NCBI RefSeq assembly: GCF_011751765.2
Contig: NZ_CP061169.1
Coordinates: 2,294,001-2,358,000, forward strand
Reading direction: 5' to 3'
Origin: Paramicrobacterium chengjingii
GTDB taxonomy: Bacteria > Actinomycetota > Actinomycetes > Actinomycetales > Microbacteriaceae
DNA length: 64,000 nt
Shown here one piece after another: positions 1-7,859 of the stretch. Each line of letters opens with the position of its first letter. Positions within the stretch are counted from its first letter, which is position 1. The notes below the pieces were generated by a model, which worked only from the letters and a program-made list of their open reading frames with translations, was not told the DNA's origin and made no database searches. Position numbers and translations under genes: made by a program.

Positions 1-271
1 GCTTCAAGCTCGGCAATACGCTCTGAGACATCGAACACGGTCAACTGGTGGACAGGAAGCGTCCCCGTGGCACCGGGCGTCGGACCGAATCAATGCATCG
101 TCCGCGCCACGGCTCTCCGCTGAAAACGTACTGCCTGCCAACGGTGCGATCACTGATCGTCGGCGGAGTCGTGGGCAGGGTTCACCCTCGTTCCGTCGCC
201 GAAAGCACAATCTCGCATGACGCTACTCCGAGTGTCACGCACAGCGGAGACCCGTCGGAATCAGGGCAGAT
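1..271. other. Left edge, no gene supported
   Basis: No reading frame here looks like a convincing protein. On the minus strand a GTG at 38-36 opens a frame reading VFDVSERIAELEA that runs off the left edge. It could be the first codons of a gene outside the window, but no clear ribosome binding site precedes it. The rest of the stretch lies downstream of the exported-protein gene that ends at 272. Confidence 0.3.
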
Positions 272-730
272 TCAGAATCCGATTCCGCCCTCGGGCGCGA
301 CGGATACAACGGCGGTGCCAGACCCCAGCACGGTCGATCCGTCCGGCATCGAGAATGTCGCAGTGATCGAGATCGACTCGCCGAGCTCGATTCCATCGGG
401 GCGCGTCCCACCGCCGATCACGGTGTTGTCCGAAACGATGTAGCCAAGCTCCGCGTCCCATGCCTCGTCATTGATCGTGTAGGTTGCACTCACATCAGGG
501 GGCGCTGGCGCATCGGGATCATCGAGGTTTGTCAGAGTGACGCCGATCGCAATGTAATCGGGCTGTCCGGTTCCCGGCATCGGCATGTAGGCCACAAAGT
601 CGCTCACCGCCCAATTCTGGGATGCCGATGCCGCGGCGGCCGGAGTCGCTACCGCCATCGCAATGACGGGCAATGACCAGGCACCTGCCGTAATTACAGT
701 TCGTCTGGTTGGCGTGCGGTCAGTGGACAT
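272..730 (-). CDS. Tat-type exported protein of unknown function
   Basis: This is a 152-residue predicted exported protein when started at the ATG at 730 (MSTDRTPTRRTV). A longer frame upstream reaches 790 but adds only unlikely residues before the signal peptide. The N-terminus has a twin arginine followed by TVITAGAWSLPVIAMAVATPAAAAS, which is a hydrophobic core and Ala-rich cleavage region typical of this host's Tat-exported proteins. The mature part has alternating hydrophobic residues and a line reading VTLTNLDDPDAPAPPDVSATYTI, which suggests a small beta-sandwich surface domain. I do not recognise a named family. Two other loci in this window (52.7 kb and 61.0 kb) share the same signal type. 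It is monocistronic and isolated from pckG by two hairpins. Confidence 0.7.
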   Translation of the reverse strand: MSTDRTPTRRTVITAGAWSLPVIAMAVATPAAAASASQNWAVSDFVAYMPMPGTGQPDYIAIGVTLTNLDDPDAPAPPDVSATYTINDEAWDAELGYIVSDNTVIGGGTRPDGIELGESISITATFSMPDGSTVLGSGTAVVSVAPEGGIGF

Positions 731-853
731 CCGTCGCATCTTCCATCTGAAGTCGAAAACTCTCGTTTCCAACTTACTCCGACCGATCATTTCTCGTGCG
801 CCGACCGCTGGGAATGCACGGATTGCTCACAGAATGTGCCAAGATGCACAGCA

Positions 854-898
854 AAACGGGCGGCACACGCACGCCCCACTGGCATGTGCCACCCGTTT
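854..898. terminator. Bidirectional hairpin downstream of pckG
   Basis: The 14-nt arms at 854-867 and 885-898 are complementary except for one position. The hairpin is followed by short T runs on both strands. It lies between the pckG stop and the start of the exported protein, both on the minus strand, so it probably insulates them. Confidence 0.55.
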
Positions 899-983
899 CT
901 TTCGCTCCAGGAGCGAGGAGGTGTTCCGGAACCGTCCGGCCAAGGCGCTATTCCGGCCCACCTCCCCACCGCTGGCGGGAATG

Positions 984-1024
984 ACCGCGGTGCGCGCACT
1001 GTGTCCCCCGGCGCGCACCGCGGT
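984..1024 (-). terminator. GC-rich hairpin just after pckG
   Basis: Perfect 14-nt arms (984-997 and 1011-1024) begin 7 nt after the pckG stop codon. No T-tract follows on the minus strand, so this may act as a 3' stabilising stem or as an actinobacterial U-less terminator. Confidence 0.5.
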
Positions 1025-1030
1025 GGTCTT

Positions 1031-2914
1031 TTACTCCTTGGTCAGGCGGTAGCGCAAAGCCTCAAGCTCAGCGCGTAGCGCCGCCGGCACCTTTGCGCCG
1101 AACATCTGGAAGAATTCCTCGGTGAGGTCGGCTTCTTCAAGCCATCCTTCGCGGTTTACAGAGAAGAGCTCCTCAAGGTCGTCGCGTGTAACATCGAGCC
1201 CCGAGAGATTGATGTCGTCAAGCTGCGGTAGGCGCCCGATTGGCGTCGTCTCTGCGGAAACCTTGCCGGAGAGTCGGGCAGCGATCCAGTCGAGCACACG
1301 CGAGTTCTCGCCGAAGCCTGGCCAGAGGAAGCGGCCGTCGTCGCCCTTGCGGAACCAGTTGACCTGGTAGATGCGTGGGGCACGATCGAAGCGAAGCTTC
1401 GATCCGATGGAGAGCCAGTGCGACCAGTGGTCGGCCATGTTGTATCCGCAGAAGGGGCGCATTGCGAACGGGTCGCGGCGCAGCTCTCCGACGGTTCCCT
1501 CGGCAGCGGCGGTACGCTCACTCGAGATCGTCGCTCCCATGAACACGCCGTGGCTCCAGTCAGAAGCTTCGACAACCAGAGGCACGTTCGTGGCACGGCG
1601 ACCGCCGAACAGGATCGCGTCAAGAGGAACACCGCCGTCAGCCTCCCAGTCGGGTGCCATCTGCGGGCACTGCGCCGCAGCGACGGTGAATCGAGAATTG
1701 GGGTGCGCAGCTGGGCGGCCGGAATCGGGAGTCCAGTCGTTCCCTTCCCAATCGATGAGGTGATCGGGTGGCGTGTCGGTGAGGCCCTCCCACCACACGT
1801 CCCCATCGTCTCTCAGAGCGACGTTCGTGAAGATCGTATTGCCCCAGAGCGTCTCGACGGCTGTGACGTTCGTGGAGTCGCCCGTCCCCGGCGCGACCCC
1901 GAAGAAGCCGGCCTCAGGGTTGATCGCCCACAGCCGACCGTCATCGCCTGGGCGCAGCCACGCGATGTCGTCTCCGATCGTTTCGACCTTCCAGCCGGGA
2001 ATCGTTGGGCGCAACATTGCCAGGTTCGTCTTTCCGCACGCGGACGGGAATGCTGCGGCAACGTGGTAAGCACGTCCGTTCGGGTCAGTGACGCGAATGA
2101 GCAACATGTGCTCGGCAAGCCAGCCCTCGTCACGAGCCATGACACTCGCAATGCGCAAGGCAAAGCACTTCTTGCCGAGCAAGGCATTTCCGCCGTATCC
2201 GGAACCGTATGACCAGATCTCACGGCTCTCGGGAAACTGCACAATGTATTTTTCGTCGTTGCACGGCCACTCCACGTCCTGCTCGCCCGGCTGCAACGGC
2301 GCTCCGACCGAGTGGTAGGCCTTGATCCAGGATGCTCCGTTTGCGATGAGGTTCAGTACCTCGTCGCCCATGCGGGTCATAATGTTCATCGAAACGACGG
2401 CGTACGCCGAGTCCGTCACCTGAACGCCGAGTTGTGAAAGCGGCCCGCCCACGGGGCCCATCGAGAACGGAACCACGTACATTGTGCGACCACGCATGCT
2501 GCCCGTGAACACGCTGTTGAGCGTCTCGCGCATCTCGGTCGGCTCGGCCCAGTTGTTGGTGGGACCGGCATCCTCTTCTGCCTCACTGGCAATGAAGGTG
2601 CGTGCCTCGACGCGCGCCACGTCGGATGGGGTCGAACGTGCGAGGTAGCTGTTGGGACGCCATTCGGGGTTCAGCTTGATGAGCTTGCCTTCAGCAACCA
2701 TCTGCTTGGTCAGGCGGTCGAACTCTCCGCGGGAGCCATCGCACCACACGACGTCATCGGGTTGTGTCAGCTCGGCGACCTCGGCGACCCAGGTACGCAG
2801 CTCGTCAAGGCCACTCAGGCCTTCTCGCTGATACGACGTGAAATTGACGGTGCTACCGTCTTCCGTCGTTTCACTCTCATTGATCCGTTGTCCGATGAGT
2901 TCTGCGAGTGACAT
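1031..2914 (-). CDS. pckG: Phosphoenolpyruvate carboxykinase (GTP)
   Basis: This 627-residue cytoplasmic enzyme converts oxaloacetate and GTP to phosphoenolpyruvate, CO2 and GDP, the entry step of gluconeogenesis from acetate and other C2/C4 substrates. Length and motifs fit the GTP-dependent class: a P-loop [13 protein letters not shown] near residue 285, the preceding [15 protein letters not shown] substrate region, and a conserved FGENSR motif near the C-terminus. The start [10 protein letters not shown] follows a purine-rich GAGGCG. It is divergent from a RamB-like regulator gene 115 bp away. RamB of corynebacteria controls acetate metabolism genes, so regulation of pckG by its neighbour is a reasonable inference. 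Confidence 0.97.
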   Translation of the reverse strand: MSLAELIGQRINESETTEDGSTVNFTSYQREGLSGLDELRTWVAEVAELTQPDDVVWCDGSRGEFDRLTKQMVAEGKLIKLNPEWRPNSYLARSTPSDVARVEARTFIASEAEEDAGPTNNWAEPTEMRETLNSVFTGSMRGRTMYVVPFSMGPVGGPLSQLGVQVTDSAYAVVSMNIMTRMGDEVLNLIANGASWIKAYHSVGAPLQPGEQDVEWPCNDEKYIVQFPESREIWSYGSGYGGNALLGKKCFALRIASVMARDEGWLAEHMLLIRVTDPNGRAYHVAAAFPSACGKTNLAMLRPTIPGWKVETIGDDIAWLRPGDDGRLWAINPEAGFFGVAPGTGDSTNVTAVETLWGNTIFTNVALRDDGDVWWEGLTDTPPDHLIDWEGNDWTPDSGRPAAHPNSRFTVAAAQCPQMAPDWEADGGVPLDAILFGGRRATNVPLVVEASDWSHGVFMGATISSERTAAAEGTVGELRRDPFAMRPFCGYNMADHWSHWLSIGSKLRFDRAPRIYQVNWFRKGDDGRFLWPGFGENSRVLDWIAARLSGKVSAETTPIGRLPQLDDINLSGLDVTRDDLEELFSVNREGWLEEADLTEEFFQMFGAKVPAALRAELEALRYRLTKE

Positions 2915-2998
2915 TTACGCCTCCGTGCGGTGTCAAGATCATGTCCTATCTCCACTTTGGGGCATGGTTTCGGCTTATGCTGTCGAACTTGCGTGTCA

Positions 2999-3012
2999 AG
3001 AAATGCAATTCT
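2999..3012 (+). promoter_or_regulatory. Candidate promoter and operator of the ramB-like gene
   Basis: The 14-mer AGAAATGCAATTCT is an almost perfect dyad (only the central flanking A pair fails). It sits inside the spacer of a possible promoter, TTGCGT at about 2989 and TACGAT at 3013, with 18 nt between. The gap is shared with divergent pckG, so one site could serve both genes. No binding data are available from sequence alone. Confidence 0.35.
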
Positions 3013-3029
3013 TACGATACTGTTGAATC

Positions 3030-4472
3030 ATGGCCACTTCGAGCGATCTCGCTACCCTCGGGCACCGCGTCCGCCACTTTCGCACGCAAGCCGGGCTCAC
3101 CCTCGATGCACTGGGCTCAGCCGTGAGCGTCACAGGCAGTCAGCTCTCGCTCATCGAGAACGGCAAACGCGAACCCAAGCTGTCGCTGCTCACGGCAATC
3201 GCCGATGCTGTGAATGTTCCCCTGACAGATCTGCTGACGCGTGAACCACCGTCACGCAGAGCTGCCCTCGAACTCGAGCTGCTCGACGCTCAGGCAGGGC
3301 CGCTCTATTCGACGCTCGGCTTGCCGACGGTGAAACCGAACCGGGGCGTGAGCGATGACATGCTCGAGTCAATTGTGGGACTACACCGTGAGCTGCAGCG
3401 GCGGGCGACAGAGGCAATCGCAACGCCAGAAGAAGCCAGACGGGCGAACACCGAGCTTCGGGCAATGATGCGCGCACAAGACAACTACCTTCCCGAGATC
3501 GAAAAGGTTGCCGAAGAGCGAGTGACTGCGGCAGGGCATTCCACGGGCGCGCTCACCCACCGCACTGTCGGCATCATGGCGGAGCAACTCGGCTTCGAAC
3601 TGCTCTATGTGAACGACCTGCCGAATTCTGCTCGTTCGATCACCGATCTGGAGAACGGCCGTATCTACCTCCCTCCCGCGTCAATTCCCGGCGGTCACGG
3701 GCTCCGCTCCATGGCGCTGCAGGCGATGGCGCATCGACTGCTGGGACACACAGTGCCCACGAGCTACGCTCAATTTCTGAAACAGCGTCTCGAAATCAAC
3801 TACTTCGCCGCCTGCTGCCTCATGCCGCAGACGAAGGCCGTCTCCTTTCTCGGCGAAGCCAAGAAGAACCGCAACCTCGCGGTAGAAGACTTTCGCGATG
3901 CGTTCGGTGTGACCCACGAGGCGGCAGGTCTTCGTCTCACTAACCTGGCCACATCGCAGCTCGACATGAAACTGCATTTTCTGCGGGTCACCGACGAAGG
4001 GATGCTGCAAAAGGGCTACGAGAACGACGGCATCCCTCTTCCCAGCGATGTCACGGGCTCGATCGAGGGACAACGCGTCTGCCGCAAGTGGAGCGCCCGT
4101 TCGGCTTTCACCCGCCGCAACCGCACGACGGAGCAGTACCAGTTCACAGACACTCCGGTGGGAACGTTCTGGTGCTCGACGCAGACGGGATCGACGACGG
4201 CAGGTGAGTATTCGATCTCGGTTGGCGTGCCGTTTGATGATGCGAAGTGGTTTCGCGGACGCGAGACGCAACGCCGTGTGGAGTCCCAGTGCCCAGACGA
4301 GTCGTGCTGCCAGCGTCCCTCGGACGAACTCGCAGAGAAGTGGCGTGACAAATCGTGGCCGAGCGCGCGATTGCACACACAGGTGCTCGCGCCGCTTCCC
4401 TCTGGACGGTTCCCCGGTGTCGATGACAACGAGGTATATAACTTTCTCGATCGTCACGCGATGAGTGAGTGA
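3030..4472 (+). CDS. ramB: RamB-like XRE/ImmA-IrrE family transcriptional regulator
   Basis: This is a 480-residue cytoplasmic DNA-binding protein. Residues 10-65 form an XRE-type helix-turn-helix (GLTLDALGSAVSVTGSQLSLIENG). The centre (about 190-300) resembles the ImmA/IrrE domain, but the zinc-protease HExxH is replaced by AHRLLGH, so peptidase activity is unlikely. The C-terminal part matches the DUF2083-type region with several cysteines (CRKW, CPDESCC). The length and three-part layout match RamB/PrpR-type short-chain fatty acid regulators, which in corynebacteria control acetate uptake and glyoxylate-cycle genes. Position divergent from pckG supports a role in carbon control. The exact ortholog assignment is by architecture only. 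Confidence 0.8.
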   Translation: MATSSDLATLGHRVRHFRTQAGLTLDALGSAVSVTGSQLSLIENGKREPKLSLLTAIADAVNVPLTDLLTREPPSRRAALELELLDAQAGPLYSTLGLPTVKPNRGVSDDMLESIVGLHRELQRRATEAIATPEEARRANTELRAMMRAQDNYLPEIEKVAEERVTAAGHSTGALTHRTVGIMAEQLGFELLYVNDLPNSARSITDLENGRIYLPPASIPGGHGLRSMALQAMAHRLLGHTVPTSYAQFLKQRLEINYFAACCLMPQTKAVSFLGEAKKNRNLAVEDFRDAFGVTHEAAGLRLTNLATSQLDMKLHFLRVTDEGMLQKGYENDGIPLPSDVTGSIEGQRVCRKWSARSAFTRRNRTTEQYQFTDTPVGTFWCSTQTGSTTAGEYSISVGVPFDDAKWFRGRETQRRVESQCPDESCCQRPSDELAEKWRDKSWPSARLHTQVLAPLPSGRFPGVDDNEVYNFLDRHAMSE

Positions 4473-4505
4473 TATGTGAGTCGGCCACGTCTGCGCTGAG
4501 AGCCC

Positions 4506-5264
4506 TTAGCGAAAGCGGCGACCTTCGTCGCGGCGATAGAGCATCAGCGCGAGCGCGCCTGTGACAACAAGCCAGGCGATCAGCCCGAGCCAGGTCCACG
4601 GTTCGAGCGCTCCGCCCTGCACGGCCCAGATGACCAATTCGCGTGCTTGACGAGATGGGAAGAACCGCGAGAGAGTGTTCAGCCAGTCAGCGAACATCAC
4701 GGGCGGAAGAAACAGTCCGCCGGCAAACGCGAATCCGAACATCACGATCTGCACCACGGCGATCGCGGCCTTGGACGGCATCGCGTAGCCGACGGCAACG
4801 CCGATCATCATGAACGGAAGGGATGACAGCGCCAGTGCGATAAAGCCGAGAACAATTCCGCCAATTGTTGCTTCCGCTGCTGTGAAGATCGCACCGATCA
4901 GAAGCACGGGCAGTATAGCCACCATGCCCATGAGCCCTATCGAGAAGACGTACGAGAGCACGCGCGCCACTCCGGGTACGGGAAGGGTGCGCACGTAGGG
5001 ATCCCACGGCTTCTCACGATCCTCAGAGATAGAGATTCCGAAGGCGAACAAGGAGTTCGCCATCACGGCGAAGACGCTCATCGAGACGACCGCCTGCGTA
5101 GCGAAGAGCGGATTCTGCGCTACATACGGCTGGGGCACGACGAAGAACAACAGTCCCAGAGCGGGAAATGCCATCGATCCGATGACAGCGATGGGAATGC
5201 GAAAGGTCTCGATCAGCGCATACTTAGCGTGCACGCCGGCGAGGCGAAGTGTGGTGTTCGACAT
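4506..5264 (-). CDS. ABC-2 type transporter permease
   Basis: This 252-residue integral membrane protein has about six hydrophobic segments and the fold of ABC-2 permeases. The frame is open further upstream, but the ATG at 5264 (MSNTTLRLAG) is preceded by GGAGATCGCC and starts only 10 nt after the stop of the ATPase gene. The upstream extension overlaps the ATPase in another frame and is not protein-like. It pairs with the ATPase next door to form an exporter. The substrate cannot be told from sequence. Related small ABC-2 exporters in actinobacteria move lipids, antibiotics or peptides. Confidence 0.88.
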   Translation of the reverse strand: MSNTTLRLAGVHAKYALIETFRIPIAVIGSMAFPALGLLFFVVPQPYVAQNPLFATQAVVSMSVFAVMANSLFAFGISISEDREKPWDPYVRTLPVPGVARVLSYVFSIGLMGMVAILPVLLIGAIFTAAEATIGGIVLGFIALALSSLPFMMIGVAVGYAMPSKAAIAVVQIVMFGFAFAGGLFLPPVMFADWLNTLSRFFPSRQARELVIWAVQGGALEPWTWLGLIAWLVVTGALALMLYRRDEGRRFR

Positions 5265-5274
5265 GGCGATCTCC

Positions 5275-6162
5275 TTAAACCAACGTCTTCTCGGTGAGCG
5301 ACAGGAATGCCTCTTCGAGGGTGGCCCCGCGCAGAGACAGATTTGAGAACGGGATGTTTCTGCGAACGATGTCCGCGACGAGCTCATCGCCATCCGACAC
5401 GAAGAAGGTGTGCGTCCCGTCACCTTCTTCCCGGTGATGACGAACGCCGTCGAGTGTCGAAATGACATCAGGCTGCGGAGTCGACATACGCAGCATCCGG
5501 CCCTGCACCTGGCTCAGAATCGCGTCAAGGTTGTCATCGGCGATGACGTGGCCCCCGTCGACGACGATTACACGCTGTGCGAGAGCCTCGATCTCGTCGA
5601 TGTAGTGACTCGTAACGACGACTGTCGCTCCGCGTTCGTGCTGACGGCGAACGGCTTCCCAGAGCGTGCGCCGCGCATCGACGTCGAGCCCCGTCGTCGG
5701 CTCATCGAGGAGCACGAGCATCGGGCTGCCGACGAAAGCGAGGGCGACGGAGAGCCGACGCTTTTGCCCGCCCGAGAGCGCTCCCGCTTGTTTGCCGAGC
5801 ATGTCGGAGAGCCCGAATTCTGCGGCTATCTCATCGACAGCCACCGGGTCCTCGAAGTGCCGTGAGACGAAGCGGATGATCTCGCCGACGCGCAGCGCCT
5901 GCGGAAGCGCGGTCTCCTGTGGTGTGCAGCCGAGCTTCTGGCGAGCTCGATAGTCGCTGGGGTCTCCGCCGAGAAGCGTCACTCGCCCACTCGTCGGGCG
6001 TCGAAGTCCTTGCAGCAGGGAAAGCAGCGTCGTCTTTCCCGCACCATTGGGCCCAAGCAGTCCTACGATGCGGCCAGAGTCGATATTCAACGACACATCG
6101 TCGAGTGCCGTCACGTCACCGAACGTGCGCGTCACGTTTTCAAAACTAGCGAGTGCGGTCAT
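5275..6162 (-). CDS. ABC transporter ATP-binding protein (CcmA type)
   Basis: This 295-residue nucleotide-binding subunit has all the expected motifs: Walker A GPNGAGKTTL near residue 36, signature LSGGQKRRL near 133, Walker B MLVLLDEPTTGLD near 155, and a switch histidine in VTSHY. The C-terminal 80 residues form the accessory region usual for CcmA-type exporters. Its start codon overlaps the stop codon of the winged-helix regulator (ATGA at 6159-6162), so the two are translationally coupled. The permease follows at once. Confidence 0.92.
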   Translation of the reverse strand: MTALASFENVTRTFGDVTALDDVSLNIDSGRIVGLLGPNGAGKTTLLSLLQGLRRPTSGRVTLLGGDPSDYRARQKLGCTPQETALPQALRVGEIIRFVSRHFEDPVAVDEIAAEFGLSDMLGKQAGALSGGQKRRLSVALAFVGSPMLVLLDEPTTGLDVDARRTLWEAVRRQHERGATVVVTSHYIDEIEALAQRVIVVDGGHVIADDNLDAILSQVQGRMLRMSTPQPDVISTLDGVRHHREEGDGTHTFFVSDGDELVADIVRRNIPFSNLSLRGATLEEAFLSLTEKTLV

Positions 6163-6455
6163 GCTGTGCCTCCAAGTAGGCTTCTGAGCGATTCGGTGTA
6201 GTCCTCGAATCGACGTCGTCCGAGGGTGGTCAAGGCGATGTAGGTGACCGGCGATCGCCCCTCGATCGCTTTCTCGACAGTGACGTACTCCGCGTCCTCG
6301 AGCTTTCGAAGGTGCGTCGAGAGGTTGCCGGCTGTCATGGCGAGGATCTGCTGGAGTCGAGGAAATGTGATGGCCTCCTCTTTACCGAGCGTCGCCAGCG
6401 CCGATGTGATGCGCAGCCGGGCCTGCGCGTGAATGACGGGATCGAGGTCAGCCAT
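6159..6455 (-). CDS. Small winged-helix transcriptional regulator
   Basis: This 98-residue protein is essentially one winged-helix DNA-binding domain. Helices 1-2 lie in ITSALATLGKEEAITFPRLQQ, the recognition region in MTAGNLSTHLRKLEDAEYV, and the wing in EGRSPVTYIALTTLGRRRFEDY. This matches the HTH_34/MarR-like single-domain repressors commonly encoded with ABC exporters. It overlaps the preceding membrane-protein gene by 8 bp and the following ATPase gene by 4 bp, so it sits in the middle of a four-gene operon. The strong palindromes in front of the operon (7133-7156) are the obvious candidate binding site, making it a likely autorepressor. Confidence 0.82.
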   Translation of the reverse strand: MADLDPVIHAQARLRITSALATLGKEEAITFPRLQQILAMTAGNLSTHLRKLEDAEYVTVEKAIEGRSPVTYIALTTLGRRRFEDYTESLRSLLGGTA

Positions 6456-7128
6456 GATTCCCGCCCGTGACCCGGCGCTTGAGGCCGGCGTTGTAAGCGG
6501 CGATCGCTACGGCGAACCCGATGAACACGAGGCCCCCGCTCATGGCGAGAAAGAGATAGTTGCCCGGAGTGCCGAAGAACGGTGCGACAGCTGCGATGAT
6601 CACGAGCCACACGCCGACCGCCAGTGCCGACTTCATTTTCCAGACCGCGGCGGATACCGCCATCATGAAGCCTGTCATGAGCACAAATCCGGAGGAGAAG
6701 TAGAACTCCGTCGTTGTGTCGCTCATCCCTTGCGACAGCAGCGCCATACCGAATAACCAGAAGCCGATCATCGTCAGCGGCCACGTGGATCCGTAGGCTG
6801 CGGCAACGAACGCGTCGGCTTTCGTCGTTCTCACTCCTCGACCAGAGCGAACTCCGGAGACGACAGACACGACCACGGCAATGCTCACGACGACGCCGAG
6901 AACGATGTACCCGGAGGTCTTCGGGATCGAAAATGCCGGTTTCAAACCGTCGACGAGCCAGACGGCACCGAACCCGATCGTCCACGCGATTCCCCAGATC
7001 GCCGAGACCTTCCACGCAATGCTCGAGAACTGTGACTCAACACTCTTCTGCTGGTCATTCAGCAGTCGCAGCATCTCGGCGGGGTCAAGTGCCTCGTCGC
7101 GAGGTTCCTCATGTGCGTTGTCATTCAT
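6448..7128 (-). CDS. Multi-pass membrane protein, first gene of ABC operon
   Basis: This 226-residue protein has a charged N-terminus (MNDNAHEEPRDEALDPAEML) and then about five or six hydrophobic segments, starting near residue 40 (VSAIWGIAWTIGFGAVWLV). The ATG at 7128 is preferred over a GTG at 7146 because the latter lies inside the operator palindrome. I do not recognise a characterised family. Its place as first gene of an operon with a winged-helix regulator and an ABC exporter suggests a sensor, accessory subunit or target membrane protein of that exporter. Confidence 0.75.
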   Translation of the reverse strand: MNDNAHEEPRDEALDPAEMLRLLNDQQKSVESQFSSIAWKVSAIWGIAWTIGFGAVWLVDGLKPAFSIPKTSGYIVLGVVVSIAVVVSVVSGVRSGRGVRTTKADAFVAAAYGSTWPLTMIGFWLFGMALLSQGMSDTTTEFYFSSGFVLMTGFMMAVSAAVWKMKSALAVGVWLVIIAAVAPFFGTPGNYLFLAMSGGLVFIGFAVAIAAYNAGLKRRVTGGNHG

Positions 7129-7132
7129 AGCT

Positions 7133-7159
7133 ACTTTGTAACACAAAGTACTTTGTCAA
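7133..7159 (-). promoter_or_regulatory. Palindromic operator and -35 box of the ABC exporter operon
   Basis: The heptamer ACTTTGT and its complement ACAAAGT occur three times in a row: 7133-7139, 7143-7149 and 7150-7156. This gives a perfect 14-bp palindrome at 7143-7156 and a second dyad with a 3-nt spacer. On the minus strand a consensus -35 TTGACA (7159-7154) overlaps the outer half-site. The layout fits binding of two dimers of the operon's winged-helix regulator over the promoter, only 5 nt upstream of the start codon. Confidence 0.7.
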
Positions 7160-7198
7160 TGCAATAGCTTTGTGAAAAGTCAGCACTCGCCACAACGC

Positions 7199-7232
7199 AA
7201 AAAGGGGATCCGAGGCGAACCTCGGATCCCCT
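7199..7232 (-). terminator. Rho-independent terminator after nicotinamidase
   Basis: Perfect 12-nt arms (7205-7216 and 7221-7232) with a 4-nt loop are followed on the minus strand by a six-T tract (7204-7199). It starts 16 nt after the nicotinamidase stop codon and ends the minus-strand dacB/pncA transcript. Confidence 0.92.
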
Positions 7233-7247
7233 GACGACAGCGCTGAT

Positions 7248-7847
7248 CTACTCGGTCGGCACTTCGCTCGATTTTGCGAGGATTGCGCCGTGCACGGCCA
7301 TCTCATCGAGGGCGGCTGCACTGGGTTCGGCGGCGACACCGGCGATCAGATCAGTCAGCACCGTCACGTGCATCCCGGCGTCAATTGCGTCAAGAACGGA
7401 TGCTCGCACGCAATGATCTGTCGCGATGCCGACCGCGTCGATCTCGGTGACTCCGGCCTCGGTCAGTGCCCGAACGAGTGTGCGACCGTCGTCGGTCTCT
7501 CCCTGGAACGCCGAGTACGCGGGAACACCCTGCCCTTTGCGCACATGGATGCTCACGGGCGACGTGTCGAAGGCCGGGTGATACTCGGCTCCTTGAGTGT
7601 CGGCGACGCAGTGCACGGGCCACGTCGAGACAAAGTCAGGGTCTACGCCGTCTGGCGCAAAATGGCCACCGTTGTCGTCAGTCGCATGGTGCCAGTCACG
7701 CGAGGCGACAACCGTTCCATAGCGTCGGGAAGCAAGGTTCAGCCATCGAGTGACATTGCGGGCGACATCGGCTCCGCCGAAAACGCCGAGCGCTCCGCCT
7801 TCCGTGAAGTCGTTCTGAACATCGATGATCAGCAATGCGCGCGTCAC
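7248..7847 (-). CDS. pncA: Nicotinamidase (isochorismatase family)
   Basis: This 199-residue cytosolic enzyme hydrolyses nicotinamide to nicotinate and ammonia in the NAD salvage pathway. It has the N-terminal ALLIIDVQNDF with the catalytic Asp at residue 9, the metal-binding region around DWHHATDDNGGHFA with a downstream WPVHC, a catalytic-Lys stretch in VRKGQ, and the nucleophile Cys in GIATDHCVRAS. The start is GTG at 7847, behind GGAGTACCT. It begins 13 nt after dacB ends, so both may share a transcript, and a strong terminator follows. Confidence 0.93.
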   Translation of the reverse strand: MTRALLIIDVQNDFTEGGALGVFGGADVARNVTRWLNLASRRYGTVVASRDWHHATDDNGGHFAPDGVDPDFVSTWPVHCVADTQGAEYHPAFDTSPVSIHVRKGQGVPAYSAFQGETDDGRTLVRALTEAGVTEIDAVGIATDHCVRASVLDAIDAGMHVTVLTDLIAGVAAEPSAAALDEMAVHGAILAKSSEVPTE

Positions 7848-7859
7848 AGGTACTCCAAT

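Noticed and set aside
4506..5468. Longer ABC permease start at 5468
   Set aside because: The extra N-terminal residues are rich in Ser and Arg, overlap the ATPase gene and precede a good ribosome site at the shorter start.
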